DNA of 64,000 bases from Paenibacillus plantarum (lineage in GTDB: Bacteria; Bacillota; Bacilli; Paenibacillales; NBRC-103111), in the NCBI RefSeq assembly GCF_013141695.1, contig NZ_WHNY01000057.1:1-64000 (forward strand). Reading direction: 5' to 3'. The notes below the pieces were generated by a model, which saw only the letters and a list, made by a program, of their open reading frames with translations, was not told where the DNA came from and did not search any database. Numbering within the stretch: position 1 is the stretch's first letter; every line of letters begins with the position of its first letter. Below, piece by piece: positions 1 to 7,653 of the stretch. A program made the translations under genes and the position numbers.

Positions 1-58
1 GGTACCCAAAAAAGTGACGTTAACCTCCGAAGAGAATTCCGATTACTTTTCCGGGGCC
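1..58. repeat. Imperfect inverted-repeat element, copy 1
   Basis: An outer pair AAAGTGA (near 13) and TTCCGATTACTTT (38-50) with flanking CCC/GGG can pair across a loop of about 25 bases. The same arrangement with the identical block TTCCGATTACTTT recurs at 9985-10036. Two copies in one window suggest a dispersed element, but the family is not identified. Confidence 0.35.
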
Positions 59-139
59 CAAATTTAAAGCTGACTTGCTCATTTGAAGCTAGCGAGATTA
101 TTAATCTCATTTAAAGTCACTTTCGTGACTGTGCTTACT

Positions 140-238
140 CACTCGTTGTTCAGTTTTCAAAGATCAATTTCTTTCTTTTCCCAATCCGCTCTCACGAACA
201 GGAATTACAATATAGCATATTCATCCAACCAAATGCAA
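140..238 (-). promoter_or_regulatory. rRNA-operon-like promoter and boxA leader
   Basis: On the minus strand there is a -35 TTGCAT (238-233), an 18-base spacer ending in TGC, and a -10 TATATT (214-209). About 45 bases downstream lies TGATCTTTGAAAACTGAACA (167-148), which continues into ACGAGTGAG. This block is the type of sequence I know from rRNA leaders and spacers of Bacillus and Paenibacillus, where it carries the boxA antitermination signal. No 16S sequence is seen before the window edge, so the operon itself would lie to the left. The 1-330 stretch holds no convincing protein gene. Confidence 0.55.
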
Positions 239-328
239 GCTTTATTTCTACAAGTTTCGATAAAATTTGCAGTTCGTTTTGGCCGGACCAGTAATATACC
301 ATGGGTATTTGGATAATGCAACACCTTT

Positions 329-607
329 TTAAAAAGAATATCGATTCAACTCTTGCACCACAAGTTCTTGCTCAAATTGCTCTTTCAATGAATCATTACT
401 TGGAGAAGTCGCAAGACCAATTTCCTTGAACTCACGAATGAGATTCTGAATCTCATGAAGATTACCCTGCTGCACATAGTGCTCTGTCTGATTAATGACG
501 TGGAAGGCCGTAGCCTGATAAGCATCCGTAAAACTTTGATCAACACCCACTGCGCCTCGATAATCAGCATAATACCTCTTGAACGTATCCATTAAACTTT
601 CTTCCAT
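329..607 (-). CDS. Small hypothetical protein, 92 aa
   Basis: I do not recognise a family. The protein is acidic, soluble and mostly helical by composition, beginning MEESLMDTFKRYYADY, with no membrane segment or signal peptide. The open frame extends upstream to 703, but the strong site AGGAGAGGAG sits 9 bases before the ATG at 607, so that start is preferred over the ATGs at 646 and 616. It is the first gene inside the rRNA-like promoter on the left and is transcribed towards it. Such small Asp/Glu-rich helical proteins are common in Paenibacillus genomes; a role cannot be inferred. Confidence 0.7.
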   Translation of the reverse strand: MEESLMDTFKRYYADYRGAVGVDQSFTDAYQATAFHVINQTEHYVQQGNLHEIQNLIREFKEIGLATSPSNDSLKEQFEQELVVQELNRYSF

Positions 608-676
608 CCTAACCATCTCCTCTCCTGATATAGCATAGTTTCCCATTAACCTTTCCAATTTATACAATTTAATGTA

Positions 677-714
677 CAACAAGCCCCCTGCGAATTTATG
701 CAAGGAGCTTGTTG
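677..714 (-). terminator. Possible terminator of the SLH gene
   Basis: CAACAAGC and GCTTGTTG form the outer arms of a 15-bp imperfect stem with a small loop, just downstream of the SLH gene that ends at 775. The T-run on the minus strand is weak, so termination is only probable. Confidence 0.45.
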
Positions 715-774
715 TGAGAATCTAACCTTTTTCATCTCTTTATATATCTATAGTAAGAATGCAACTTATTAGCT

Positions 775-1989
775 TTATTTAACGTCAATTGTAGTAACGG
801 ATTGATTTTGGCCTTTAAGCTGAATCACATGACCTGCTGAGAAGTTAGCTAGGTTCCCCGTCAAAGCGAAAGTCGAAGACACATTATATGTAGTTGATTG
901 ATCAACGCCATTGATATTTTGTGTGATCGTGATTGTTGCAATTTTACCTTGAGCGTTAATTGTTGTTGCAGTCAATGTACCCAAGATGTCGAATGAAGTG
1001 TTTACAGGTGCATTACCTGTTACTTCTACAAATACTACTGTATTGTTGAAGGTACGTACTTTAACTGTATCGCCAACAGCAATTTCAGTAGGGGCAACCT
1101 TGACACCATTACGCAATACGAAAACATCTGGGTGCAAGTTATACACAGTCGTTGTACCATTTTTAGTTAGGGAAAGAACATTGTTGTACACAGCTGTGTT
1201 TACCGTTCCTGAATTTGAGTTTTGATCTTGGCCAGGTAATTGCTCGTTAGTACGATCTAGAAGAGCTGCTAATTGCGCACGTGTTACGCTTTGATTAGGT
1301 TTGAAAGTATTGTCTTCAAAACCGTCAATTAAACCTTTATCAACCGCTACTTTCACATAACCAACAGATCCAGCTGGAATTTGCTTAGCATCCTTGAATG
1401 TAAGTGTGCTAGTCATGTTTGCTTTAGCTTCTGCTTCTAATTTCAATGCTTTCACTAGAAGAGTAGTTGCCCATAGACGGTTTGCATCTTCATTAGGCTT
1501 AACACTGTCATCACTCTCTGTGAACAGGTCGTTCTCAAGAGCTACTGCAACATAACCTACTGCCCATGCAGGAATTTTGTCAGCATCTTTGAAGTTCAAT
1601 TTTGTTTGCTTTTCAGCATCAGACTCTGCTTGCTCACGCAATCCCATCAAACGAACAGCAGCTGTAATCGCCTCAATACGAGTTACTGTTTTCTCTGGTT
1701 TAAAGCTTCCATCTTCATATCCTTCAAATACACGCTTGGACGCTAGACTTGCAATGTAACGCATTGCCCATTGTGAATTTTTCATATCGTTAAAATTAAT
1801 GTTAATTGTTACGTTTCCATTAATAACATTTTGTGTATAGCTCGTATTATTTTTAGATCCATTATTATTGTTTCCTTTACCACGATCATCGTTTTTATTT
1901 CCATTTGCAAATGCGGCAGTTCCGCCACCAGCAACCATAGTTAGAACAAGACCTGTAGCTACGAATTTTTTCATTAGGTTTTTTTTCAT
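775..1989 (-). CDS. SLH-domain cell-surface protein, 404 aa
   Basis: A secreted protein held to the cell wall through S-layer homology domains, which bind pyruvylated secondary wall polymers. A signal peptide covers about residues 1-28 (KKNLMKKF then a hydrophobic stretch ending AFA). An Asn/Gly-rich linker follows to about residue 60. Three SLH repeats lie at roughly 70-118, 130-185 and 197-247, the first and third with recognisable GYEDGSFKP / GFEDNTFKP cores; the middle repeat is degenerate. Residues 260-404 form a beta-rich, Thr/Val/Asn-rich domain I cannot name. The start has GGGAGAG 9 bases upstream. The leader carries a small hairpin at 2041-2061. It is a single-gene unit, divergent from the FAD oxidoreductase. 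Confidence 0.9.
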   Translation of the reverse strand: MKKNLMKKFVATGLVLTMVAGGGTAAFANGNKNDDRGKGNNNNGSKNNTSYTQNVINGNVTININFNDMKNSQWAMRYIASLASKRVFEGYEDGSFKPEKTVTRIEAITAAVRLMGLREQAESDAEKQTKLNFKDADKIPAWAVGYVAVALENDLFTESDDSVKPNEDANRLWATTLLVKALKLEAEAKANMTSTLTFKDAKQIPAGSVGYVKVAVDKGLIDGFEDNTFKPNQSVTRAQLAALLDRTNEQLPGQDQNSNSGTVNTAVYNNVLSLTKNGTTTVYNLHPDVFVLRNGVKVAPTEIAVGDTVKVRTFNNTVVFVEVTGNAPVNTSFDILGTLTATTINAQGKIATITITQNINGVDQSTTYNVSSTFALTGNLANFSAGHVIQLKGQNQSVTTIDVK

Positions 1990-2040
1990 TTTAAAATCTC
2001 TCCCTTAGTCATTTTATGGTTTATACATAAGATTAAGATG

Positions 2041-2061
2041 GAGCCTTCGCGAAGGGTTCCT
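2041..2061 (-). other. Short hairpin in the SLH gene leader
   Basis: GGA-CCTTCGCGAAGG-TCC forms a compact stem in the 5' leader of the SLH gene, within the 218-base divergent spacer. It lacks a T-run and matches no riboswitch consensus I know; it may stabilise the mRNA. Confidence 0.35.
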
Positions 2062-2207
2062 GGTTATGCTACAAGGATTCGCCAATGCTTGTCAGTTTTT
2101 GGGGGTGCAGGTTGTAAATCTTTCAGAATCAATTCTCAAAGTCTATTAAATCCACCCTGAAACTGCTAAACTTAGACCATATAGTTTAACGCTAAAGGAG
2201 CTTATGT

Positions 2208-3863
2208 ATGCGCTTACGAAACCCGCGAGTTCAGCTCGCTATTGCTCTGGCTGTACTCCTAATTGTTGTATCAGCCTTCTCATTCAGCAAGATTTGGTTC
2301 AAACAAGGAAGCATCAACGTAACCGCTGTAGTTCCAACTGTTACCCACCAAGATACACCTCAAGTGAGCGAAGTACCTTCAGCCGTACCCAGTCCAGATA
2401 CGAAAATAGCGAGCGTTGCCACATATCCAACTGAAAACGTAGATGTTGTTGTAATTGGTAGTGAGCTTGAAGGCCTTTATTTGGCCCGCGCTGCCATGGA
2501 TGAAGGTCTCAAAGTGAAAATATTAGATCCCCATCAAGCCTTCGGCGGTCAAATCCTTCAAAGTCAGATGTTGTTTCTAGATGAAACACGAGATGAACAA
2601 GGACATTTACTCGTACAGGGCCGTGCTAAAGAACTATTCGATGGCTTCCGAAACGCTAAGATTCGAAAACTTTCTGAATTCACGACATATATGGACAAGT
2701 TAAGTAAAGATATCCCGATTGAGTCAGGCATCACAATTCAAGAGGTTGAACAAATTCAAACACCTGATTTTATGCACAAAATCCCATCCATCCTATATAA
2801 AACCAATAAAAATGAAGTTAAGAAAATTACGGCCTCCTATTGGGTAGATAACAGTGATTTTGCCGCATTAATGAGTCGCTTGGACGCTAAACGTCTACCA
2901 GGTCTTGAGAAATTCTATGGGCAAAAAGATATTGAGTACATGAGCGCAGGCATGATGATGAAGTTTAAAAACGTAGATTGGAAGAAGTTCAATACGACCT
3001 TCAATGCATTAAAGCCAGAGGAAAGATCGAAGCAATTCGGAGGTGGAAGTGTCAGTGATAGTTTCGCTATTGGGCTTAGCGGCATGACGAAGGCGTATCA
3101 TCCTTCTAATGATCGTGTTTTCCTTAGAGGTTTGAATGCCGTGAATCAACGTGATGGCGAAGTCCTCATTAATGCGTTGCTAGTCTATACCGTGGATCCT
3201 GCCAAGCCGGCGTCTGTGCAAGAAGCAGTCTATTTGGGAAATAAGGAAACTGCTCAGATCTTGCAGCATTTCCGTAAAACATTACCAGGCTGGGAGAAAG
3301 CTGAGCTAGGCGAACTGCCAACTTACCCTTATATCCGAGAATATAATCACTACGAAATGGATTACACCCTCAAACCATCTGATCTCCTCGGAGGTACGAT
3401 GTTCTGGGACAATGTCAGTATTGGCGGTTATCCGCTTGATCTCCAGGGTACGAGTGCCAACAAATGGGGAATTGAGATGGGACGCCCTGACAAATACGGC
3501 ATGCCGCTTCGCAGCTTTTTACTGAAAAATTATGAAAATGTCATAGCAGCAGGAAAAAATGTTGGTTCCTCTGCGATTGCATATGGCAGCACACGCATTC
3601 AGCCAAACACGAGTTTAGCCGCAGAGTCCATCGGCGTCATCTTGGGCCAGCTTCATGGCAAACAGAAACTTCGCGAAATTAAACCCGAAGATATGCTGAA
3701 GCTCCAAACGTACTTAGCTACTCGTTATCAAATCAAGTTGACTGGCGTAACAGGAACCAACAAGATCACGGGTTGGAATGAAGAGGAAATTCGCAAACTG
3801 GATACTGGCGAAATCACTTATCCTAGCTACGTTCAAACACGTAAAAAACCAGCCGTTAAATGA
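2208..3863 (+). CDS. Membrane-anchored FAD-dependent oxidoreductase, 551 aa
   Basis: The N-terminus is basic (RLRNPR) followed by one hydrophobic segment at about residues 9-27, an uncleaved anchor or signal peptide that would place the enzyme outside the membrane. After a Pro/Thr/Val-rich linker comes a Rossmann FAD-binding start at about residue 77, VDVVVIGSELEGLYLARAA, with the usual glycine pattern altered to GSELEG. A late GKNVGSSAIAYGSTRIQPN block resembles the C-terminal FAD contact of the FAD_oxidored group (Pfam FAD_oxidored, several annotated near xanthan lyase). The substrate is unknown. The ATG at 2208 is 7 bases after AAAGGAGC; the overlapping ATG at 2204 opens only a short frame. 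A terminator follows at once, so it is monocistronic. Confidence 0.75.
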   Translation: MRLRNPRVQLAIALAVLLIVVSAFSFSKIWFKQGSINVTAVVPTVTHQDTPQVSEVPSAVPSPDTKIASVATYPTENVDVVVIGSELEGLYLARAAMDEGLKVKILDPHQAFGGQILQSQMLFLDETRDEQGHLLVQGRAKELFDGFRNAKIRKLSEFTTYMDKLSKDIPIESGITIQEVEQIQTPDFMHKIPSILYKTNKNEVKKITASYWVDNSDFAALMSRLDAKRLPGLEKFYGQKDIEYMSAGMMMKFKNVDWKKFNTTFNALKPEERSKQFGGGSVSDSFAIGLSGMTKAYHPSNDRVFLRGLNAVNQRDGEVLINALLVYTVDPAKPASVQEAVYLGNKETAQILQHFRKTLPGWEKAELGELPTYPYIREYNHYEMDYTLKPSDLLGGTMFWDNVSIGGYPLDLQGTSANKWGIEMGRPDKYGMPLRSFLLKNYENVIAAGKNVGSSAIAYGSTRIQPNTSLAAESIGVILGQLHGKQKLREIKPEDMLKLQTYLATRYQIKLTGVTGTNKITGWNEEEIRKLDTGEITYPSYVQTRKKPAVK

Positions 3864-3880
3864 CATAAGAGTATTAATGA

Positions 3881-3919
3881 CCGTGTCCTCGTTCAAGTAA
3901 CGAGTGAGCACGGTTTTTT
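3881..3919 (+). terminator. Rho-independent terminator
   Basis: CCGTG..CTCGTT pairs with AACGAG..CACGG around a short loop, followed by six T residues. It closes the FAD oxidoreductase gene. Confidence 0.85.
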
Positions 3920-3934
3920 CTTTTCAAAAAAGGA

Positions 3935-3997
3935 TTGAAAGCCAAGCAACATGCGTATACAATAAGTAATACACTTATATTCACTTACAAATACTTA
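3935..3997 (+). promoter_or_regulatory. Promoter and phased repeats before the DeoR operon
   Basis: A -35 TTGAAA (3935-3940), a 17-base spacer and a -10 TACAAT (3958-3963) form a good sigma-A promoter. Just downstream three ACTTA pentamers start at 3973, 3983 and 3993, exactly 10 bases apart and so on one face of the helix. DeoR-family repressors commonly bind short direct repeats, so this is a candidate autoregulatory operator (inference). Confidence 0.6.
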
Positions 3998-4017
3998 AGT
4001 AAAGGAGGTTATCATCT

Positions 4018-4794
4018 TTGTTTCAAGAAGAACGACTCGTGTCCATCCTTGAATACTTAAAATCAAATAAGCGTATCTCCGTAGATCTGATTTGTGAGCT
4101 TTATGAAGTTTCTCGCGATACGGCTAGGCGGGATATGGTCAAATTAGAGGAGCAAGGATCCATCGTTCGTACGCGAGGTGGTGCAATTCTTCCCACACTT
4201 TCTAAAGAAGTAGGCAATTATGATCAACGGCTTCAGGAGGAATCCTCTTCGAAACTGACGATAGGTAAAACGGCTGCAACCCTCGTTCAAGATGGCGATT
4301 ATCTAATGATGGATGCTTCAACAACTGTTCTGCATGCAGCTACTGCTCTGGCCTCTAAAAACAACATTGTCATCACAAGTTCCATTCAAACAGCCGCTAT
4401 CCTTACTCGCAAAGATGGTATTACGATTCATATGCTTGGTGGTGTGCTAGACAATAAGCAACATAGTGTCTACGGGGCTAAGGCGATTGAAATGTTAAAC
4501 GAGTATCACGTCGATAAGCTTTTCATTGGCACTTGCGGCATTTCCGAAAATGGGCTATCCGCCCCCAATGAGGAAGATTGTTATTTAGTAAGAGCGATGA
4601 TGGAGCATGCTGATCAAGTGATCGTTCTCGCAGATCATTCGAAATTCGGCAAGCGTCTGTTCCATCGTGTTGTAGGATTTGAAAGTATTGATATTCTGGT
4701 AACGGATCAAGCGCTGAGCGAGGAAATGAAAGAGCGCTTACTGGCCAGTGAGGTTGAAATTGTACTAGCAGGAGGAGAAGAACAACATGATTAA
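4018..4794 (+). CDS. DeoR-family transcriptional regulator, 258 aa
   Basis: A sugar-metabolism type repressor. Residues about 5-58 form the HTH (RISVDLICELYEVSRDTARR), including the DeoR signature with ARRDMVKLEEQG and the following RTRGGA. Residues about 75-235 form the DeoRC sensor domain, which binds a phosphorylated sugar or related effector (DGDYLMMDASTT, LFIGTCGIS, VLADHSKFG). The start is a TTG placed 9 bases after AAAGGAGG. It overlaps the next gene by 8 bases and heads an operon with a Cof-type phosphatase and a MFS permease, which it probably controls together with itself through the repeats at 3973-3997. The effector is unknown; a phosphosugar that the adjacent phosphatase also recognises is a reasonable guess. 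Confidence 0.9.
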   Translation: MFQEERLVSILEYLKSNKRISVDLICELYEVSRDTARRDMVKLEEQGSIVRTRGGAILPTLSKEVGNYDQRLQEESSSKLTIGKTAATLVQDGDYLMMDASTTVLHAATALASKNNIVITSSIQTAAILTRKDGITIHMLGGVLDNKQHSVYGAKAIEMLNEYHVDKLFIGTCGISENGLSAPNEEDCYLVRAMMEHADQVIVLADHSKFGKRLFHRVVGFESIDILVTDQALSEEMKERLLASEVEIVLAGGEEQHD

Positions 4795-5611
4795 ACTAAT
4801 CGTAAGCGATCTGGACGGCACGCTGCTTGACCATCATAAGAAAGTCACGGAACGGGAGCTGAAAGCTCTACAACAAGTGAGAGACGCAGGAATAACGCTT
4901 TGTCTGGCCTCTGGTAGAATGAATTCGGAGATGCAGCGAGTACTTCAAGATATCAATCATCAAGCTCATTCTGTTTCCCAAAATGGTGCTTTTATCCATT
5001 TGATGGATGGTGCGCTTCTGCAAGCGAAGCTATTTGAGCCTTCCATTGCCCACCGAGTGTATCAACTCATCGAATCTTTCGATGTAGTTAAGTTTATATG
5101 CTCCGGAAGTGCCAATTATATCGAGCACTTGAGTCCCGCTTCGGACGAGATTCAGAAGAGAATGTTCGAACTTTTTATCGTCCAGAACGAGATGAAACAA
5201 TCCCTGAAGGATGCGTTTCCGATTTGTAAATTCTCACTTTTCGGGCATGTGGACATTTTGCTTGAGATCAAGACGATGTTAGAAAAAGAACACTGTGATC
5301 AATTGGACATCTATATCTCTGATAAAGATTGCCTAGACATCATGCCTCACCAAGTTTCCAAAGGCAGCTCCCTCCTTACACTTGTTTCCCACTTGGGATT
5401 AAAACCTGAAGAGATCGCGTGTATTGGAGACTCCTTTAATGATGTCTCGATGTTCGGTATTACTCCGCATAGCTTTGCTATGCACACAGCTCATTCTGAT
5501 GTGAAAAAGGTTGCCACGAATACGGTAAACTCTGTTTCCGAAGCGATTGCCCAAGTACTGGCTTATAATGAAAAGTTTACGACTGAACGTAAAGGAAGCA
5601 CAGCATTATGA
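4787..5611 (+). CDS. Cof-type HAD-IIB sugar phosphatase, 274 aa
   Basis: A haloacid dehalogenase family phosphatase of the Cof/YidA group, cytosolic and Mg-dependent, usually acting on sugar phosphates or similar metabolites. Motif I is DLDGTLL near residue 8 with both aspartates, motif II is the Ser in LASGRM, motif III Lys is in HQVSKGSSL, and motif IV is GDSFNDVSMF. The length is normal for the family. It is preceded by AGGAGGAGAAG and overlaps the DeoR gene by 8 bases and the MFS gene by the ATGA type overlap, so the three are translationally coupled. The neighbourhood suggests removal of a phosphosugar, possibly one produced from the transported substrate. Confidence 0.88.
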   Translation: MIKLIVSDLDGTLLDHHKKVTERELKALQQVRDAGITLCLASGRMNSEMQRVLQDINHQAHSVSQNGAFIHLMDGALLQAKLFEPSIAHRVYQLIESFDVVKFICSGSANYIEHLSPASDEIQKRMFELFIVQNEMKQSLKDAFPICKFSLFGHVDILLEIKTMLEKEHCDQLDIYISDKDCLDIMPHQVSKGSSLLTLVSHLGLKPEEIACIGDSFNDVSMFGITPHSFAMHTAHSDVKKVATNTVNSVSEAIAQVLAYNEKFTTERKGSTAL

Positions 5612-6786
5612 AAAGATTATTAATTATGGGCTGTCTCTCCTACTTGTTAACAGGCTGCACGCACGTCATTTTCGGCGCGGTGTTACCTGAACTACTAGCC
5701 CATTACGGACGAAGCTACAGCGGTGGCGGCATGCTCGTCTTTTTGCAATTTGGAGGTTTCATGCTAGGTGTGCTTGCGATGCCTACACTCATTCGTACCA
5801 TCAGTCGTCGAAGTACAATTACAATGGCATTTTGTTTACTTTTTATCGCTATGCTGGCTATAGGGTTGCTGCCCCCTTGGCCAATGGTCATAGGTCTGAC
5901 ATTCATTGCTGGTATCTCCTTCGGACTTGTGGAATCTAGTATCAGCACCTTTGTCCTCATGGCTGCCAAAGATCAACAAGCCGTTGCTTTCAGTAAGCTT
6001 GAGGTATTCTTTGGACTTGGCGCCTTATTCATGCCGCTTGTATCCAGTCTGCTCATTGCAAATGGGCTATGGAAATTCGCCTTTATGCTGCTCGGACTAA
6101 GTGCTCTTGCAACAGGCATCATTTGGTCAAAGCTATCCTTAGGCGAGCATGATGAATTACTTGCACATAAAGCGGATCGTTCGCAGAAAGCAGATCGAGT
6201 TCCTGTACTTTCTAAAAAATCGTTCATTTTTCTATCCTTACTTATGACCGTCTTCTTCTTGTATTGCGGCATGGAAAATACGATTGTAAATTTCTTACCG
6301 TCGATCTTTAAGGACCAGCTACAGGCTTCAAGCTCTGTCTCTACACTCGGTGTGACCGCTTATTGGTTAACTATGGTTGTGGGCCGCTTATTTGCGGGTG
6401 CACTAGCTGAGAAGATGACCTATTTCAAATACTTAGCTTTCTCGTTCGCATTAAGCTTAATCACCGTAATCATATGGGTATTTAGCACGAATCTTTGGAG
6501 CAGCTTTGCCGTGATCCTCTTGCTTGGATTGTTCATGTCAGGTATGTTCGCCGTTGCCCTTATTTATGCGAATCAACTGTTGCCTGGGCGTACGGAGCAA
6601 ACGACGAGTGCACTCATTGCCTCTGGTGGTTTAGGAGGAGCGATCCTGCCACTTGGTGTTGGTTGGGGCATGGATCATTTCCATGTAGGTGTCTCGATCT
6701 GGTTTGTACTGATTAGCATGTGTGTTGTGTTTGGCATTATTCTGTATACACGTAGATGGCAGGCTCCTGTGTTGGGGGCAAATTAA
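5608..6786 (+). CDS. MFS transporter, 392 aa
   Basis: A twelve-helix major facilitator permease, judged from the succession of hydrophobic segments of about 20 residues and a central hydrophilic loop near residues 180-205 (HDELLAHKADRSQKADR). It resembles the fucose/sugar-permease branch of the superfamily more than drug-efflux pumps, but no substrate motif can be read. It starts inside the stop codon of the phosphatase (ATGA), so it depends on the upstream genes for translation. The operon as a whole suggests uptake or export of a sugar-like compound controlled by the DeoR protein. The operon ends at the bidirectional terminator at 7014. Confidence 0.82.
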   Translation: MKRLLIMGCLSYLLTGCTHVIFGAVLPELLAHYGRSYSGGGMLVFLQFGGFMLGVLAMPTLIRTISRRSTITMAFCLLFIAMLAIGLLPPWPMVIGLTFIAGISFGLVESSISTFVLMAAKDQQAVAFSKLEVFFGLGALFMPLVSSLLIANGLWKFAFMLLGLSALATGIIWSKLSLGEHDELLAHKADRSQKADRVPVLSKKSFIFLSLLMTVFFLYCGMENTIVNFLPSIFKDQLQASSSVSTLGVTAYWLTMVVGRLFAGALAEKMTYFKYLAFSFALSLITVIIWVFSTNLWSSFAVILLLGLFMSGMFAVALIYANQLLPGRTEQTTSALIASGGLGGAILPLGVGWGMDHFHVGVSIWFVLISMCVVFGIILYTRRWQAPVLGAN

Positions 6787-7000
6787 CTGGATAAACTACA
6801 GCTATTTTTTGAAGTTTTCGCCCTAATTTCCAATTAGATGGAAAATATGTAGGTGATTTTCGCCAAAACGACCAATCTAACCATTTCGGGGTAAATTAAC
6901 TGCATAAAATCCATCTACTTGCTAAATTTCCGTTAAACTAGTGAAATTAACTGTAGAAATTACAGCTATTGTGCCAGACGGGGTGTAGTGGGTGGAGAAC
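6787..7000. repeat. AT-rich intergenic repeat, family A copy 1
   Basis: A gene-free stretch with phrases such as ACTGGATAAACTACAGCTA, TAAAATCCATCTA and GTGAAATTAAC that recur in similar order at 39191-39400. Coding is excluded by stops in all frames. It behaves like a degenerate dispersed repeat family placed after genes. Confidence 0.5.
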
Positions 7001-7013
7001 AATCCAAAAAGCA

Positions 7014-7058
7014 AAAGACCCTTCACATCCACTTAAGTGGATGTGAAGGGTCTTTCTT
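7014..7058. terminator. Bidirectional terminator, perfect 21-bp palindrome
   Basis: AAAGACCCTTCACATCCAC, TTAA, then its exact complement form a perfect palindrome with T-rich tails on both strands. It separates the convergent MFS gene and the gene ending at 7060 and can serve both. Confidence 0.9.
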
Positions 7059-7059
7059 T

Positions 7060-7605
7060 TTACTGAAATGGCTTTAGTTGAATGAGAATCGCATTATCTT
7101 CAAATACAATATTTTTAATGCCAATTAATTTAGGCAAGTAAGATTGCAATGGAATTTCAATCGGAGCTAGTTGAAGCCACTCGCTAGGCAGTTGCCAATT
7201 CCGGATCTGTGTATTCACATGCTGGATGACCAAGTTAGGTGGATCCCATGCCAATGTGAATGTCGTGTGAGCACCAATTGGAATCCGATCGTGCCACCTC
7301 ATGTTTACATCCGCCTCAACCCTAGCACCCTGCAGATCCAACTCTGCACCTTCCATCCGAAAATTATGCGGCAGTGTGCTGTGCGAGGCTAACTGCTTTT
7401 TGAGCAATTGATTGACTTCCTCTTCCGAAAGCCGCACGTCCAGCTTTCGGGAGAGGATCATTTCTGCAATTTTGCTGCTTATGGCGATCTCTTTATATTG
7501 TAGATCTAGCGACTTTGTTGGTTTCACATACTGAATGATGATGAATAGCATCACCGCGGCGATGACAGCCAGCATCAGGAGTGTGATCGTAACTTTCTTC
7601 AGCAT
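7060..7605 (-). CDS. Single-span membrane protein, YpmS/DUF2140-like, 181 aa
   Basis: An N-terminal transmembrane segment (about residues 6-27) is followed by an extracytoplasmic domain of about 150 residues with alternating hydrophobic strands and the phrase LSEEEVNQLLKKQL. Size and layout resemble the YpmS (DUF2140) family of Bacillus, whose members are membrane-tethered proteins of unknown function, but the match is by general appearance only. The start has GAGGTG 8 bases upstream. It lies downstream of the helicase gene on the same strand, 48 bases away, and may be read together with it. Confidence 0.6.
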   Translation of the reverse strand: MLKKVTITLLMLAVIAAVMLFIIIQYVKPTKSLDLQYKEIAISSKIAEMILSRKLDVRLSEEEVNQLLKKQLASHSTLPHNFRMEGAELDLQGARVEADVNMRWHDRIPIGAHTTFTLAWDPPNLVIQHVNTQIRNWQLPSEWLQLAPIEIPLQSYLPKLIGIKNIVFEDNAILIQLKPFQ

Positions 7606-7653
7606 GCCAATACACCTCGCAGATCATGAGTAGGCTTCGCGAGGAAGCGCGCG

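Noticed and set aside
83..316. 77-codon plus-strand ORF
   Set aside because: Antisense to the rRNA-type leader and promoter, no ribosome site, and composition not protein-like.
2041..2061. Riboswitch in the SLH gene leader
   Set aside because: Only one hairpin is seen and no conserved aptamer (such as cyclic-di-GMP or glycine type) motif can be matched.
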